This document shows positions 35,871 through 44,063 of a DNA stretch of 64,000 nt, in pieces. The stretch's first letter is position 1. Each line of letters starts with the position of its first letter. Made by a program: the position numbers and the translations under genes. The stretch comes from Fen-1308 sp035319125 (GTDB lineage: Bacteria > Nitrospirota > Thermodesulfovibrionia > Thermodesulfovibrionales > Dissulfurispiraceae), in assembly GCA_035319125.1 (NCBI GenBank), contig DATHDG010000012.1, positions 106,235-170,234 on the forward strand. Reading direction: 5' to 3'. The notes under the pieces are model-generated. The model did no database searches and was not told where the DNA came from. It saw only the letters and a list, made by a program, of their open reading frames with translations.

Positions 35871-36286
35871 CTGATGATTGCCGAGCGCCTTACGAAATCC
35901 TGCCGCATTCTTATCCTTTCATACTGATTGACAGAATCATTGAACGTGAACATGGCAAGCGAATTGTTTGTATCAAGAATGTGACTTTGAACGAGGATTT
36001 TATTCAGGGACAGTTTATGGGCAATGTTTTTATGCCGGGTTTGCTGGTGATAGAGGCGATGGCACAGGCATCGGGATTGATAGTGGGCACAGAGCGACAT
36101 GCGGCATTTTTGGTGAGCATCAGAGATGCCGGATTTGCACGGGCTGTGCAACCTGGAGACCAACTCACTATAAAATCAGAACTGATCAAGGATTTCAGTC
36201 CTCAGTATATATTTGAAGCGTCAGCCGAAGTCCAGGGGGTAAGGGTTGCTAATGCCGAACTCACACTGGCTGTCGCCCCATTATGA
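35867..36286 (+). CDS. FabZ-like hot-dog protein with catalytic His replaced by Gln
   Basis: This 139-residue protein is of the 3-hydroxyacyl-ACP dehydratase family. It keeps the entry motif LPHSYPFILIDRI, the catalytic Glu63 in LLVIEAMAQASG, and the length. The normal QGHFPG motif, whose His is catalytic, reads QGQFMG (Gln49). The 14-residue spacing from Gln49 to Glu63 equals the His-Glu spacing of E. coli FabZ, so the alignment is secure. Loss of the His should stop ordinary dehydration, so the protein may bind chains, isomerise or do altered chemistry. Starts and stops overlap the ACP and AcpS genes. Confidence 0.88.
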   Translation: MTDDCRAPYEILPHSYPFILIDRIIEREHGKRIVCIKNVTLNEDFIQGQFMGNVFMPGLLVIEAMAQASGLIVGTERHAAFLVSIRDAGFARAVQPGDQLTIKSELIKDFSPQYIFEASAEVQGVRVANAELTLAVAPL

Positions 36287-36636
36287 TGAGCTTAGGAACT
36301 GATGTAATTGAGATTTCCAGGATAAAGCACTGGCCTGATGATTCTGAAATCCTTTCGCAGGTTTTTACCCCTTATGAAATAAATGCTATCATCACCCGAA
36401 AGCATCCGCATAGGCAGCTGGCGGTTATTTTTGCAGTAAAGGAAGCATTTATGAAGGCAGTCGGAACGGGGTGGAGCGAAGGTATTAAGTGGACGGACAT
36501 CGATGTATGCATAGAGAGTAGAAATGATACTATCCGTCTGTACAATAACGCAAATAGACTTTGCGAAGGCAGGAATATTTTTGTGAGCGGCAGTTCCTCA
36601 GCAGGTCTGGCTCTGGCAGTGGTGGTGATAGACTAA
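36283..36636 (+). CDS. Holo-ACP synthase (AcpS type)
   Basis: This 117-residue phosphopantetheinyl transferase moves the CoA arm onto the ACP serine. The N-terminal GTDVIEISRI holds the metal-binding Asp, and VIFAVKEAFMKAVGTGWSEG is the second signature with its Glu and Lys. The gene overlaps the FabZ-like gene and so is co-produced with its ACP substrate. A dedicated copy within the cluster is common for specialised ACP systems. It may also be the only AcpS of the cell; I cannot tell from one window. Confidence 0.92.
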   Translation: MMSLGTDVIEISRIKHWPDDSEILSQVFTPYEINAIITRKHPHRQLAVIFAVKEAFMKAVGTGWSEGIKWTDIDVCIESRNDTIRLYNNANRLCEGRNIFVSGSSSAGLALAVVVID

Positions 36637-36641
36637 GTAAT

Positions 36642-37502
36642 ATGATACACGTCAATTGTAACCTCTGCGGGATGGACGACGCAGAGCGTATTGCTATGCA
36701 GAATGGGTATCGCATGGTGAGGTGCAGAAATTGTGGCCTTATTTATGTAGATCCCAGACCGCCGCGCGAGATGCTAATCAGTTTATATGACAGTTATCAC
36801 CAGCGGGGGCGTAAGGATATGCAATCCTGGAAGGCTCTGATGTCCCGCAACTTTGAAGAGATCGCCGATTTAATAGATATGCGCTATCCAAGCAAGGGTA
36901 ATCTGCTTGACGTAGGATGCGGTTACGGTCATTTTATCGAGATTATGCAGAGCCGGGAATGGAAGGCCACCGGAATAGAACCATCTGAAGAAACATCAGC
37001 AAACGCCAGAGCAAGAGGCCTCGATATCAAACAAACTGCCTTGGAAGATGCTTTATTTCATGAAGGATCATTCGATGCTATCACAGCATTTTATGTTCTT
37101 GAACACCTGTATGATCCTCTTGATGCTCTGAATAAAATGTACAAGCTTCTTAAGAAGGGGGGGATGCTTGTTATAAGGGTGCCGCATACGACACCTATAG
37201 TGAGACTACTGAATTTATTCGGGATCGAAAATAACCTGTACGACATGCCGTTTCATCTATATGACTTCTCACCTTCAACTGTAAAGAGCATGCTTGAGAA
37301 AGCCGGATTTGCCGGGATTAGGGTCACTCCGGGTTCTCCTACAATGCCTCCGGGATACGCTGAGCGACTGATTTCGCTGCTGTCTGGGCATACTGCAAGA
37401 TTATTGCACACGCTAAGCAAGGGGAAAATACTTTTGCCCGGTGTCAGTAAGACCGTTTTTGCTTTGAAATTAGATCATATGCCCGGCAGTGCAAATGCTT
37501 GA
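36642..37502 (+). CDS. SAM-dependent methyltransferase with N-terminal zinc ribbon
   Basis: This 286-residue class I methyltransferase is started at ATG 36642, five bases after the holo-ACP synthase stop. Residues 6-35 carry CNLCG and CRNCG, a zinc-binding pair. The SAM motif is LLDVGCGYGHFIEIM, followed by GIEPSEETSANARARG, ITAFYVLEHLYDPLDAL and LKKGGMLVIRVP. This type often methylates sugars or sugar nucleotides, sometimes lipids. The end overlaps the MMPL exporter start. A longer frame start at 36561 lies inside acpS and is rejected. Confidence 0.87.
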   Translation: MIHVNCNLCGMDDAERIAMQNGYRMVRCRNCGLIYVDPRPPREMLISLYDSYHQRGRKDMQSWKALMSRNFEEIADLIDMRYPSKGNLLDVGCGYGHFIEIMQSREWKATGIEPSEETSANARARGLDIKQTALEDALFHEGSFDAITAFYVLEHLYDPLDALNKMYKLLKKGGMLVIRVPHTTPIVRLLNLFGIENNLYDMPFHLYDFSPSTVKSMLEKAGFAGIRVTPGSPTMPPGYAERLISLLSGHTARLLHTLSKGKILLPGVSKTVFALKLDHMPGSANA

Positions 37503-40011
37503 AAGATTGTTAAAATGGGCATCTGCAATAGTCTTTGCCAGATATAAAGTTATCGCGTTACTTTTTTTTATGATTACTTCCTGGTCTGCTTACCTGGTTT
37601 ACCACATGGAGATCAAGACAGACCTTATTGACGTTCTGCCGAGAGGAAATCCAACGGTGTCGCTGTTCAAGGACTTTACGCAGAAGTATAATGTGCTCGA
37701 ATCAGTCACTGTCATTATCAGTTCGGAGTCTAAGAACATCGATGAATATGTTGATCTGGTAGAGGCACTGGCCGAAAGATTTAAGCAATCGCCACTTATT
37801 GAAAATGTCGACTATACTGTTTTCGATAAAAAGAATGATCTGTTTCTTCGCAATTTTCCTCTATTTCTCGACGATAATGGGCTGACGCAGCTTTCCGAAA
37901 GGCTCACTCCTAAAGGTATTGAAAATCAGATCAGGCGGAATTATGAAAAGATTGTCTCTCCGGTGTCTTCACCGGCAGATATCGAGCTTATCGAACGTGA
38001 TCCTCTTGGTCTAAGCGGGATTGTTGCTGCAGCCATGAAACGCAGTGGGCCGGACAACCCCTTTGATCTCTCGTTGGGATATTACATCACGAAAGACCAT
38101 TCAACTGCCCTAGTGTTTGTGAAACCGGCCGGACGGAGCAGGGATATTGCATTTGTCAAGAACCTGAGACCTATGCTGGATGGAACCATAAAATCGACAC
38201 TTGCGGAATACGGTAACACGAAAGGTATATCTGTCCAACTTACCGGTGGATATATATTTTCTGACGACATGCGCCGGGTGATCAGGCATGATATATTGAC
38301 CTCAACGCTTCTTTCTGTTGTGCTTATTGCTGTGATCATATGGCTTGCATATCGTGTTAAACCAATTGTTCTCTTGATAGTTGCATGTACTACAACGGTC
38401 TCACTGTCAATGACACTGGCTGCAGCCTACCTTATATTCGGCAGTTTGAACATCGTCACGAGCATAGTTTGCGGCCTGTTGATAGGTATGTACGTAGATT
38501 ATTGCATTCTCACGCTGAAGCGATTCGGAGATGAAATGCTGCTTAAGCAGGACCGCTGGCTGGCGTTGCAACTCACCATGACAAAAGCGGGTGCTGCAAT
38601 GATTATATCGGCACTTACAACAGCTATTTCTTTCTTCAGTATTGTTGTCACAAAGTTCGATGGCCTTTATGAGCTGGGCATTGTTTCAGGCATAGGAGTT
38701 TTGATATGTTTCTTTGTAACCTTCTTGCTTATGAATTCGCTGCTTGTGTGGGCCAGCAAGGGAGGGGCTGACAGTATTCTTTACGATAAAACACCGTCTT
38801 CAGGTGTTGAGCTGTTGTCTAAGTTGATGGAGCGGTATCCGCGCAGGATTGTTTTTATCAGTTTATTGATCATTATCGCGCTCATGTTCGGCATCTCACG
38901 AATATCGTTCGACAGCAATCCGGAGCATATTGGGATAAGAAATAGTCAGGCTGTAGCTGCAATGAGAACGCTGCATCAGAAACTAAACATTTCCGGTGAG
39001 CCGCTGCAAATCATGATCAGGGCGAAGGACACTGACGAATTAACCGCAGCATATGATAGGCTTGAAATATATCTGACCAAATGGAAGAAAGAAGGTTTAA
39101 TCGCCAGGGCGGATTCTCTGGCTAGCCTCGTTCCGCCGCCTGCATTTCAGAAGCGTTCTATTCAAACTCTGGAGCGGCTCTTTGGAACTCAAACGCTGCA
39201 CGAAGCAGCCATTGAAGAAAGTATAGCTGCAGATTTCGACAAAATCGGCATGTCTTATAATCGGGAGATGCTTAGCAGGTACGCATTAAATGTAATTAAG
39301 GCTGTAAGCACCAGGAAGATAATAGGGCTAAAAGATATAGAAGAGACTGCAGATTTGAGAATTGCCAAGTTTTATAACCGACATGACCTGTCCATGGTTG
39401 CATATCTGTATCCTGCTAAGAACAACTGGAACAGTGAAACTATCGAAAGTATCCGAGCAGCTATCGTGAGTGAGGGAAATGGATGGACACTGTTTGGTAG
39501 TCATATCATCTATGGTGAGATTAAGAATACCATTCTTTGGGGAAGCTCTTTGGCAACTCTCATCACGCTGGCTCTTAACCTTCTGATAGTCGTGCTGTTT
39601 CTTGGCAAGAGCAGGAAGTATGTTGTTGTTGCCATGCTGCCGGTCTGCCTGGGTTTTTTGTTAACTCCTGCAATAATGGGATGGCTAGGCGCGCCTTTCA
39701 ATTTTATAAATATTGGGACCATGGCCCTCATATTTGGATTCGGGGTTGATTATGGCCTATATATAATGCAGGCATATTTGAGAGAGGATACAAAAGATAT
39801 CAATAATGCTCTTCAGTTAGCAGGCAAGAATGTGATGATGTGCGCAGCCACTACAATTGCGGGTTGCGGAAGCCTAATAACAGCTGAGTTTGCAGGAATC
39901 GCTTCTATCGGTCTTGTCCTCACTATTGGCGCGGTATGCTGCTCTACTATTACGATAATTCTATTGCCTTCGATGCTCTGGCTTGGTCGAAAGGGGAATT
40001 TAGTTCAGTGA
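37489..40011 (+). CDS. MMPL/RND-type lipid exporter
   Basis: This 840-residue inner-membrane transporter of the RND superfamily has two repeats. Each has a long periplasmic loop and a block of five or six helices (residues about 250-420 and 690-830). The first helix is ARYKVIALLFFMITSWSAYLVY. Conserved stretches are GMYVDYCILTLKRF and GFGVDYGLYIMQAYL, with the proton-relay Asp in the GxxxDY motif of each half. MMPL proteins export lipids or polyenes, and aryl-polyene loci pair one with a LolA-like carrier, as here with 17522. The start is GTG 37489, or ATG 37495 two codons on. Confidence 0.92.
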   Translation: MQMLERLLKWASAIVFARYKVIALLFFMITSWSAYLVYHMEIKTDLIDVLPRGNPTVSLFKDFTQKYNVLESVTVIISSESKNIDEYVDLVEALAERFKQSPLIENVDYTVFDKKNDLFLRNFPLFLDDNGLTQLSERLTPKGIENQIRRNYEKIVSPVSSPADIELIERDPLGLSGIVAAAMKRSGPDNPFDLSLGYYITKDHSTALVFVKPAGRSRDIAFVKNLRPMLDGTIKSTLAEYGNTKGISVQLTGGYIFSDDMRRVIRHDILTSTLLSVVLIAVIIWLAYRVKPIVLLIVACTTTVSLSMTLAAAYLIFGSLNIVTSIVCGLLIGMYVDYCILTLKRFGDEMLLKQDRWLALQLTMTKAGAAMIISALTTAISFFSIVVTKFDGLYELGIVSGIGVLICFFVTFLLMNSLLVWASKGGADSILYDKTPSSGVELLSKLMERYPRRIVFISLLIIIALMFGISRISFDSNPEHIGIRNSQAVAAMRTLHQKLNISGEPLQIMIRAKDTDELTAAYDRLEIYLTKWKKEGLIARADSLASLVPPPAFQKRSIQTLERLFGTQTLHEAAIEESIAADFDKIGMSYNREMLSRYALNVIKAVSTRKIIGLKDIEETADLRIAKFYNRHDLSMVAYLYPAKNNWNSETIESIRAAIVSEGNGWTLFGSHIIYGEIKNTILWGSSLATLITLALNLLIVVLFLGKSRKYVVVAMLPVCLGFLLTPAIMGWLGAPFNFINIGTMALIFGFGVDYGLYIMQAYLREDTKDINNALQLAGKNVMMCAATTIAGCGSLITAEFAGIASIGLVLTIGAVCCSTITIILLPSMLWLGRKGNLVQ

Positions 40012-41456
40012 AGAATTATGATGTGATCGTAATAGGCAGCGGTATCGGGGGACTTGTGAGTGCCGGGATACTTGCGTCAGGAGGTATGAAACCGCTTGTA
40101 ATTGAGAAACATACCTCGCCGGGCGGATACGTTTCATCATTCAGGAGAAGTGGATTCCTGTTTGATTCCGTGCTGGATTGCATATCAGGCGCTGGGCCTG
40201 GCGGACTTATTAATCGTGTGCTCAGGTTGCTTAATATTGATAACGAGGTAAGATTCCATAAAGTAGATCCAGTCAGAGTCAGCAGATTCCCTGACCTAAA
40301 TGTGGTGGTCGACGCTGATTTGCGCGCATATAAAGAGAGACTTGTGGAGCTCTTTCCATGTGAAGCATCAGCAATAGAAGAATTTGTCAAAACGATCTCC
40401 TCAGCATATTCCCAAATGGAATCAGCCCTACAGGTAATTATATCTGGAACATCACGACTGGATATTCTCACACCTGACTTCTTGCAATTGATGGATACTT
40501 CATACAGTGATATGCTTTCTGCATATTTTCATGATCATCGCCTCCGGGCAGCGCTTTCCGACAGATGCCCGTTTATGGGGTTGCCTCCTGACGGAGTATC
40601 GTCGGCAGCTATGATAAATCTGATGATGAGTTATTTTAAGCTTGGAGCATACAGACCGGAAGGCGGGTTCCAACAGCTTTCAGACCTTATTGTTCAGGGA
40701 ATCCAAAAAATGGGCGGGGATATTGTATTAGCTGACGGTGTAGATCAAATACTGTTTAATGAAAAAAATGATTGCAGGGGGGTCAGGTGCGATAGTGGCA
40801 AAGAGTATACCTCACGCTATGTGGTATCTAATGCCGATTTCATTGAGACATTTAGTAATCTCATCGGCGGTAAATATGCAGAACTTGCATCTGACATGAA
40901 GGTAAGGCCCGGCATCTCGACATCATTCTTCATACTTTATGCTGGAGTCAGGGGAGAGTTGGATGCTCACTCCAGTACGGGTTTCTATCCGTCATATGAA
41001 ATGAATATGAGTTTCGAGCCGGGTATGGAATTTAGCCCGGATTCAACTATAGGTGTAACTATCGCAACTAAAGAGGACAAGTGTCGGGCTCCTGCGGGTT
41101 TCGAGACAGTTGTCTTTCATGAGATGACTGCCGGTCAGGATTTGCATAGGGAGGAATGTACTGAAAAGGTTCTCGACAAGGCGGAGTCCATATTCCCAGG
41201 GTTGAGAGACAGCATTGTGCTGATTGAAACAGCCATGCCTTCCACGCTTCAGCGTTATACCGGGAATCATCATGGAGCGGCATTCGGCTGGAAGCAGGCT
41301 CCAGGATTCAGGGGGCCGAAGCGTCATGGAATCACGAATCTTCATATCGCGGGACATTGGGGTGATTTTGGAGGAGGTGTCCTCGCTGCGGCGTATTCCG
41401 GCGCAAAGGCTGCCTGTGAGATACTCGCAAAGGAGGGCATAAGAAATGTCCTCTGA
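40008..41456 (+). CDS. CrtI-like FAD-dependent oxidoreductase (phytoene-desaturase family)
   Basis: This 482-residue flavoprotein has the dinucleotide-binding start DVIVIGSGIGGLVSAGILASGG, then the adjoining EKHTSPGGYVSSF. The C-terminal FAD segment is LHIAGHWGDFGGGVLAAAYSGAKAA. This family desaturates or isomerises polyenes and carotenoids, including CrtI, CrtISO and RetSat relatives. The start is GTG 40008, overlapping the MMPL stop; a frame extension back to 39936 lies inside that gene. Classical aryl-polyene clusters do not normally have such an enzyme, while anammox ladderane candidate loci do. It should act on the acyl chain of the cluster product. Confidence 0.87.
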   Translation: MKNYDVIVIGSGIGGLVSAGILASGGMKPLVIEKHTSPGGYVSSFRRSGFLFDSVLDCISGAGPGGLINRVLRLLNIDNEVRFHKVDPVRVSRFPDLNVVVDADLRAYKERLVELFPCEASAIEEFVKTISSAYSQMESALQVIISGTSRLDILTPDFLQLMDTSYSDMLSAYFHDHRLRAALSDRCPFMGLPPDGVSSAAMINLMMSYFKLGAYRPEGGFQQLSDLIVQGIQKMGGDIVLADGVDQILFNEKNDCRGVRCDSGKEYTSRYVVSNADFIETFSNLIGGKYAELASDMKVRPGISTSFFILYAGVRGELDAHSSTGFYPSYEMNMSFEPGMEFSPDSTIGVTIATKEDKCRAPAGFETVVFHEMTAGQDLHREECTEKVLDKAESIFPGLRDSIVLIETAMPSTLQRYTGNHHGAAFGWKQAPGFRGPKRHGITNLHIAGHWGDFGGGVLAAAYSGAKAACEILAKEGIRNVL

Positions 41457-42474
41457 GATCTGTGTTGTTATCCCGGCATTCAATGCTGAAGAAACGTTAG
41501 ATGGAGTCGTGCGCGGAGCACTAAAATATGTTTCGAAGGTGATAGTTGCTGATGATGGATCAACAGACAGAACTGCCAGCGTCGCATCAGACGCAGGCGC
41601 GGATGTTATTTTGATAGGGAAAAACTATGGCAAGGGCAATGCACTTAAGACTTTATTTAACAGGGCGGCCGAGGCCGGATTTTCAGCTGTGATCAGCATG
41701 GATGCTGATGGTCAGCATGACCCTGGGGAGATACCTAAATTTATAGCTGAACATGAAAGATGCGGTGATTGTATCGTAGTTGGAAGCCGGATGCATGATA
41801 AGGACAAAATTCCAAAGGCGCGCTACAATTCAATGCATATAGCCCGTTTCTACGTGTCCCTTGTTTCCAACCAATTTGTGGAAGATACCCAATGCGGTTA
41901 CAGGCTATATCCACTTGAGATCATACGGCAGCTAAAGCTGGTTACTGGAAAATATGTGACAGAGACAGAGCTGCTTATGAAGGCCGGTGATATGGGACGA
42001 AAGATTACGTTTGTAAATATCCGAACGATATATGGAGAGACGGGCAGCCATTTCAGGCCAATCACTGATGTAACGCTAATAACGGCGTATGTCATCTCTT
42101 ATGTCCATATCAAGTGGCTTATCGAAGGCGTAACATCTAACAACGCTAATACCTATACTCCCGACCGGCATTTGCGCGACATGATAAGCAGATATAGGAT
42201 TGTTGACAACATCTTTATGACTCTGACGGCCTTCACGGCTCTTCCTGCCAGCATTTTTTACCTGCTTGAATATATTCTGCTTCCCTTGTTTGTGCCGAAC
42301 AATTTTGCATCCATAAGGAAGTTGGGATGCGGGTTTGCAAGGATTACGCTTGCGACACAAATGCTGCCGGTTACCTTGATTGTAGCTGTAATTCAGAAGT
42401 TGTTGGGTAAAGCCGGCATCAAGAAAGGGTTGGTGGACAGGTTCATACTGAAATTCTATCCGCATTTATGGTGA
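41446..42474 (+). CDS. GT2 family glycosyltransferase with C-terminal membrane segments
   Basis: This 342-residue glycosyltransferase has the GT-A fold: VVIPAFNAEETLDGVV, ADDGSTDRT, and the DXD-type metal motif SMDADGQHDPGEI, then YRLYPLEII. Residues about 250-335 hold hydrophobic helices (FMTLTAFTALPASIFYLLEY and ITLATQMLPVTLIVAVIQ), so it is membrane-bound. Polyprenyl-phosphate mannosyltransferases and lipid-head-group transferases look like this. It overlaps the oxidoreductase by 11 bases and is the last gene of the cluster; the next gene is convergent. It may glycosylate the lipid head. Confidence 0.87.
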   Translation: MSSEICVVIPAFNAEETLDGVVRGALKYVSKVIVADDGSTDRTASVASDAGADVILIGKNYGKGNALKTLFNRAAEAGFSAVISMDADGQHDPGEIPKFIAEHERCGDCIVVGSRMHDKDKIPKARYNSMHIARFYVSLVSNQFVEDTQCGYRLYPLEIIRQLKLVTGKYVTETELLMKAGDMGRKITFVNIRTIYGETGSHFRPITDVTLITAYVISYVHIKWLIEGVTSNNANTYTPDRHLRDMISRYRIVDNIFMTLTAFTALPASIFYLLEYILLPLFVPNNFASIRKLGCGFARITLATQMLPVTLIVAVIQKLLGKAGIKKGLVDRFILKFYPHLW

Positions 42475-42516
42475 GTTGCCGCTACACATGGAAGCGAATC
42501 TCTAAATCGACAAATG

Positions 42517-43569
42517 CTACTTATATGAGTTTGCGGTCTTGTCTGATGCGATTTGACTGGTGTCCCATGAGCCAGCAATAGCATCAACCACTTTGCCGGG
42601 ATACTGCAATTCAAGATCGTGTATGCCGTCGTCGAAAGATATTATCTCAGCATTGAGTGCAATGCTCCTGATGATGTCAGCATTTGTCTTGCTAACTTTC
42701 AGATATTTCGATTGCTCTCCATATAGATACTTGATAGGGACTGATGAATAGGTCAATTCTTGTGTAAAATCCGTTTGGCGCGTTATAGCGCGATAGATAT
42801 GATACCAGGCAGACCGTGAGGCTGATTGCAGATTTGTGTTTACCAACTTAAGTATCATTTCCTTATCAGCTAATTCAAGCTTGTCCCATGCGTCACCCAT
42901 TATCTCTTTGGCAGCGACCTTGTCGAAGAGGCCACTTTTCATGATCTCAAGTACTAGATCACCTAAAATGGGGATGCCGAGCAATGCGGTAGATTTGGAG
43001 TGGTTAAGCTGTTCAGGCAGAATGAATGCACCGCCCTCCACACATACAACATTTTGAACTAACTGCGGATAGCGTGCAGCGATATTAAGGGCTATGCTAC
43101 TGCCGTAAGAAACTCCAGCCAATCTGACTTTGCCAAGATTAAGCGAATTGATAAGTTCAGCAATGATATCAGCCTGAGCCCTGACAGAGTAATCAAAGTC
43201 ACTGCCCGGCTTGTCAGAATCTCCGACGCCTGCATAATCTACGGCTATTACATGGAATTCCCTGGAAAGCGCCGGAATTAGTCGGCTCCAAACCCTGTAT
43301 GTGCTAAAAGCGCCGGGGATTAAGACGACCGGCCGGCCGGTGCCTGATTCCACATAATGGATATTATAACCTCCAGCAGTTGCAAAGCGATCAACTCCTA
43401 CCGTTGATTGTTCGTATAATAAGTGTGCAGCGTTCTTCTGAGACGAGGCGCAGCCGCAAGCAGTAATAGCTGCGAATAGGGACAGAGCGACAGTAATATG
43501 GTTAAATGTGATCAGCAGTTTAAAATGAGAGAATGACATGAGCCATTTTACCATTTTCGGCTTGGACAT
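42517..43569 (-). CDS. Alpha/beta-hydrolase lipoprotein
   Basis: This is an alpha/beta-hydrolase of about 350 residues, with the nucleophile elbow GVSYGSS, the oxyanion HG-like LIPGAFSTYRVW and a late Asp/His pair (DDGIHDLE). The N terminus has a long hydrophobic stretch ending in TACGCASS, which could be a lipobox, so the protein would sit on the envelope. The first ATG is 43569; a TTG lies two codons upstream, and later ATG starts at residues 6 and 11 of this form are possible. No ribosome site decides between them. It converges on the lipid cluster, so an unrelated role is possible. The substrate is unknown. Confidence 0.8.
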   Translation of the reverse strand: MSKPKMVKWLMSFSHFKLLITFNHITVALSLFAAITACGCASSQKNAAHLLYEQSTVGVDRFATAGGYNIHYVESGTGRPVVLIPGAFSTYRVWSRLIPALSREFHVIAVDYAGVGDSDKPGSDFDYSVRAQADIIAELINSLNLGKVRLAGVSYGSSIALNIAARYPQLVQNVVCVEGGAFILPEQLNHSKSTALLGIPILGDLVLEIMKSGLFDKVAAKEIMGDAWDKLELADKEMILKLVNTNLQSASRSAWYHIYRAITRQTDFTQELTYSSVPIKYLYGEQSKYLKVSKTNADIIRSIALNAEIISFDDGIHDLELQYPGKVVDAIAGSWDTSQIASDKTANSYK

Positions 43570-43722
43570 CTTCAAGAGGCGTTATTGTTTGGCTCTTGCT
43601 GAGTTTTTTGGTGGCAAGTACAATAGATAACGTATAATGTTGTTATCGCAATTGATATTACTGCATATAGCAGGGTTGAGGCTTAATCTCGGCAGGATCA
43701 AACACCAGCAGAGGAGGCATAC

Positions 43723-43983
43723 ATGTACGGTTTGATCATAGGATTGTTTGCAGTCCTATTAGTGGCTTTATTTTCGGTGCAGAATGCAACGCCGGTGGTG
43801 ATAGCTTTTTTCTTCTGGAAGTTCGAAGCATCATTGGCGGTCGTCATATTCCTGTCTGCGCTGACCGGGGCGTTGGCAGCGGTAATAGTGTATTCATCTC
43901 TTCGTGTAAAAAAGGCCGTAGCCTCACGAAGGCAGCAGGACGAGTCTGCCACAAAATATCAGATAAAAGATGACCGGCTATAA
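43723..43983 (+). CDS. LapA-domain (DUF1049) small membrane protein
   Basis: This 86-residue protein has two membrane helices (MYGLIIGLFAVLLVALFSV and LAVVIFLSALTGALAAVIVYSSL) separated by QNATPVVIAFFFWKFEAS. This matches the LapA/YciS-type domain, which in E. coli helps lipopolysaccharide assembly. The C-terminal tail is basic. An AGAGGAGG site precedes the ATG. It lies 80 bases before the MscS-like gene. TATAAT at 43633-43638 may be its promoter. Confidence 0.85.
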   Translation: MYGLIIGLFAVLLVALFSVQNATPVVIAFFFWKFEASLAVVIFLSALTGALAAVIVYSSLRVKKAVASRRQQDESATKYQIKDDRL

Positions 43984-44063
43984 TACGACTTCGCAACGCA
44001 TTTTAGGAGCGTCGTAATTTATAGGCAATGGCACGTTGATTAACCTGTTAAAGCGAGGCAAAG

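Noticed and set aside
15080..42474. RiPP pathway for the SPASM radical-SAM enzymes
   Set aside because: No precursor-like small peptide or RiPP recognition element lies beside the enzymes. The only small gene (25292) is a two-helix membrane protein.
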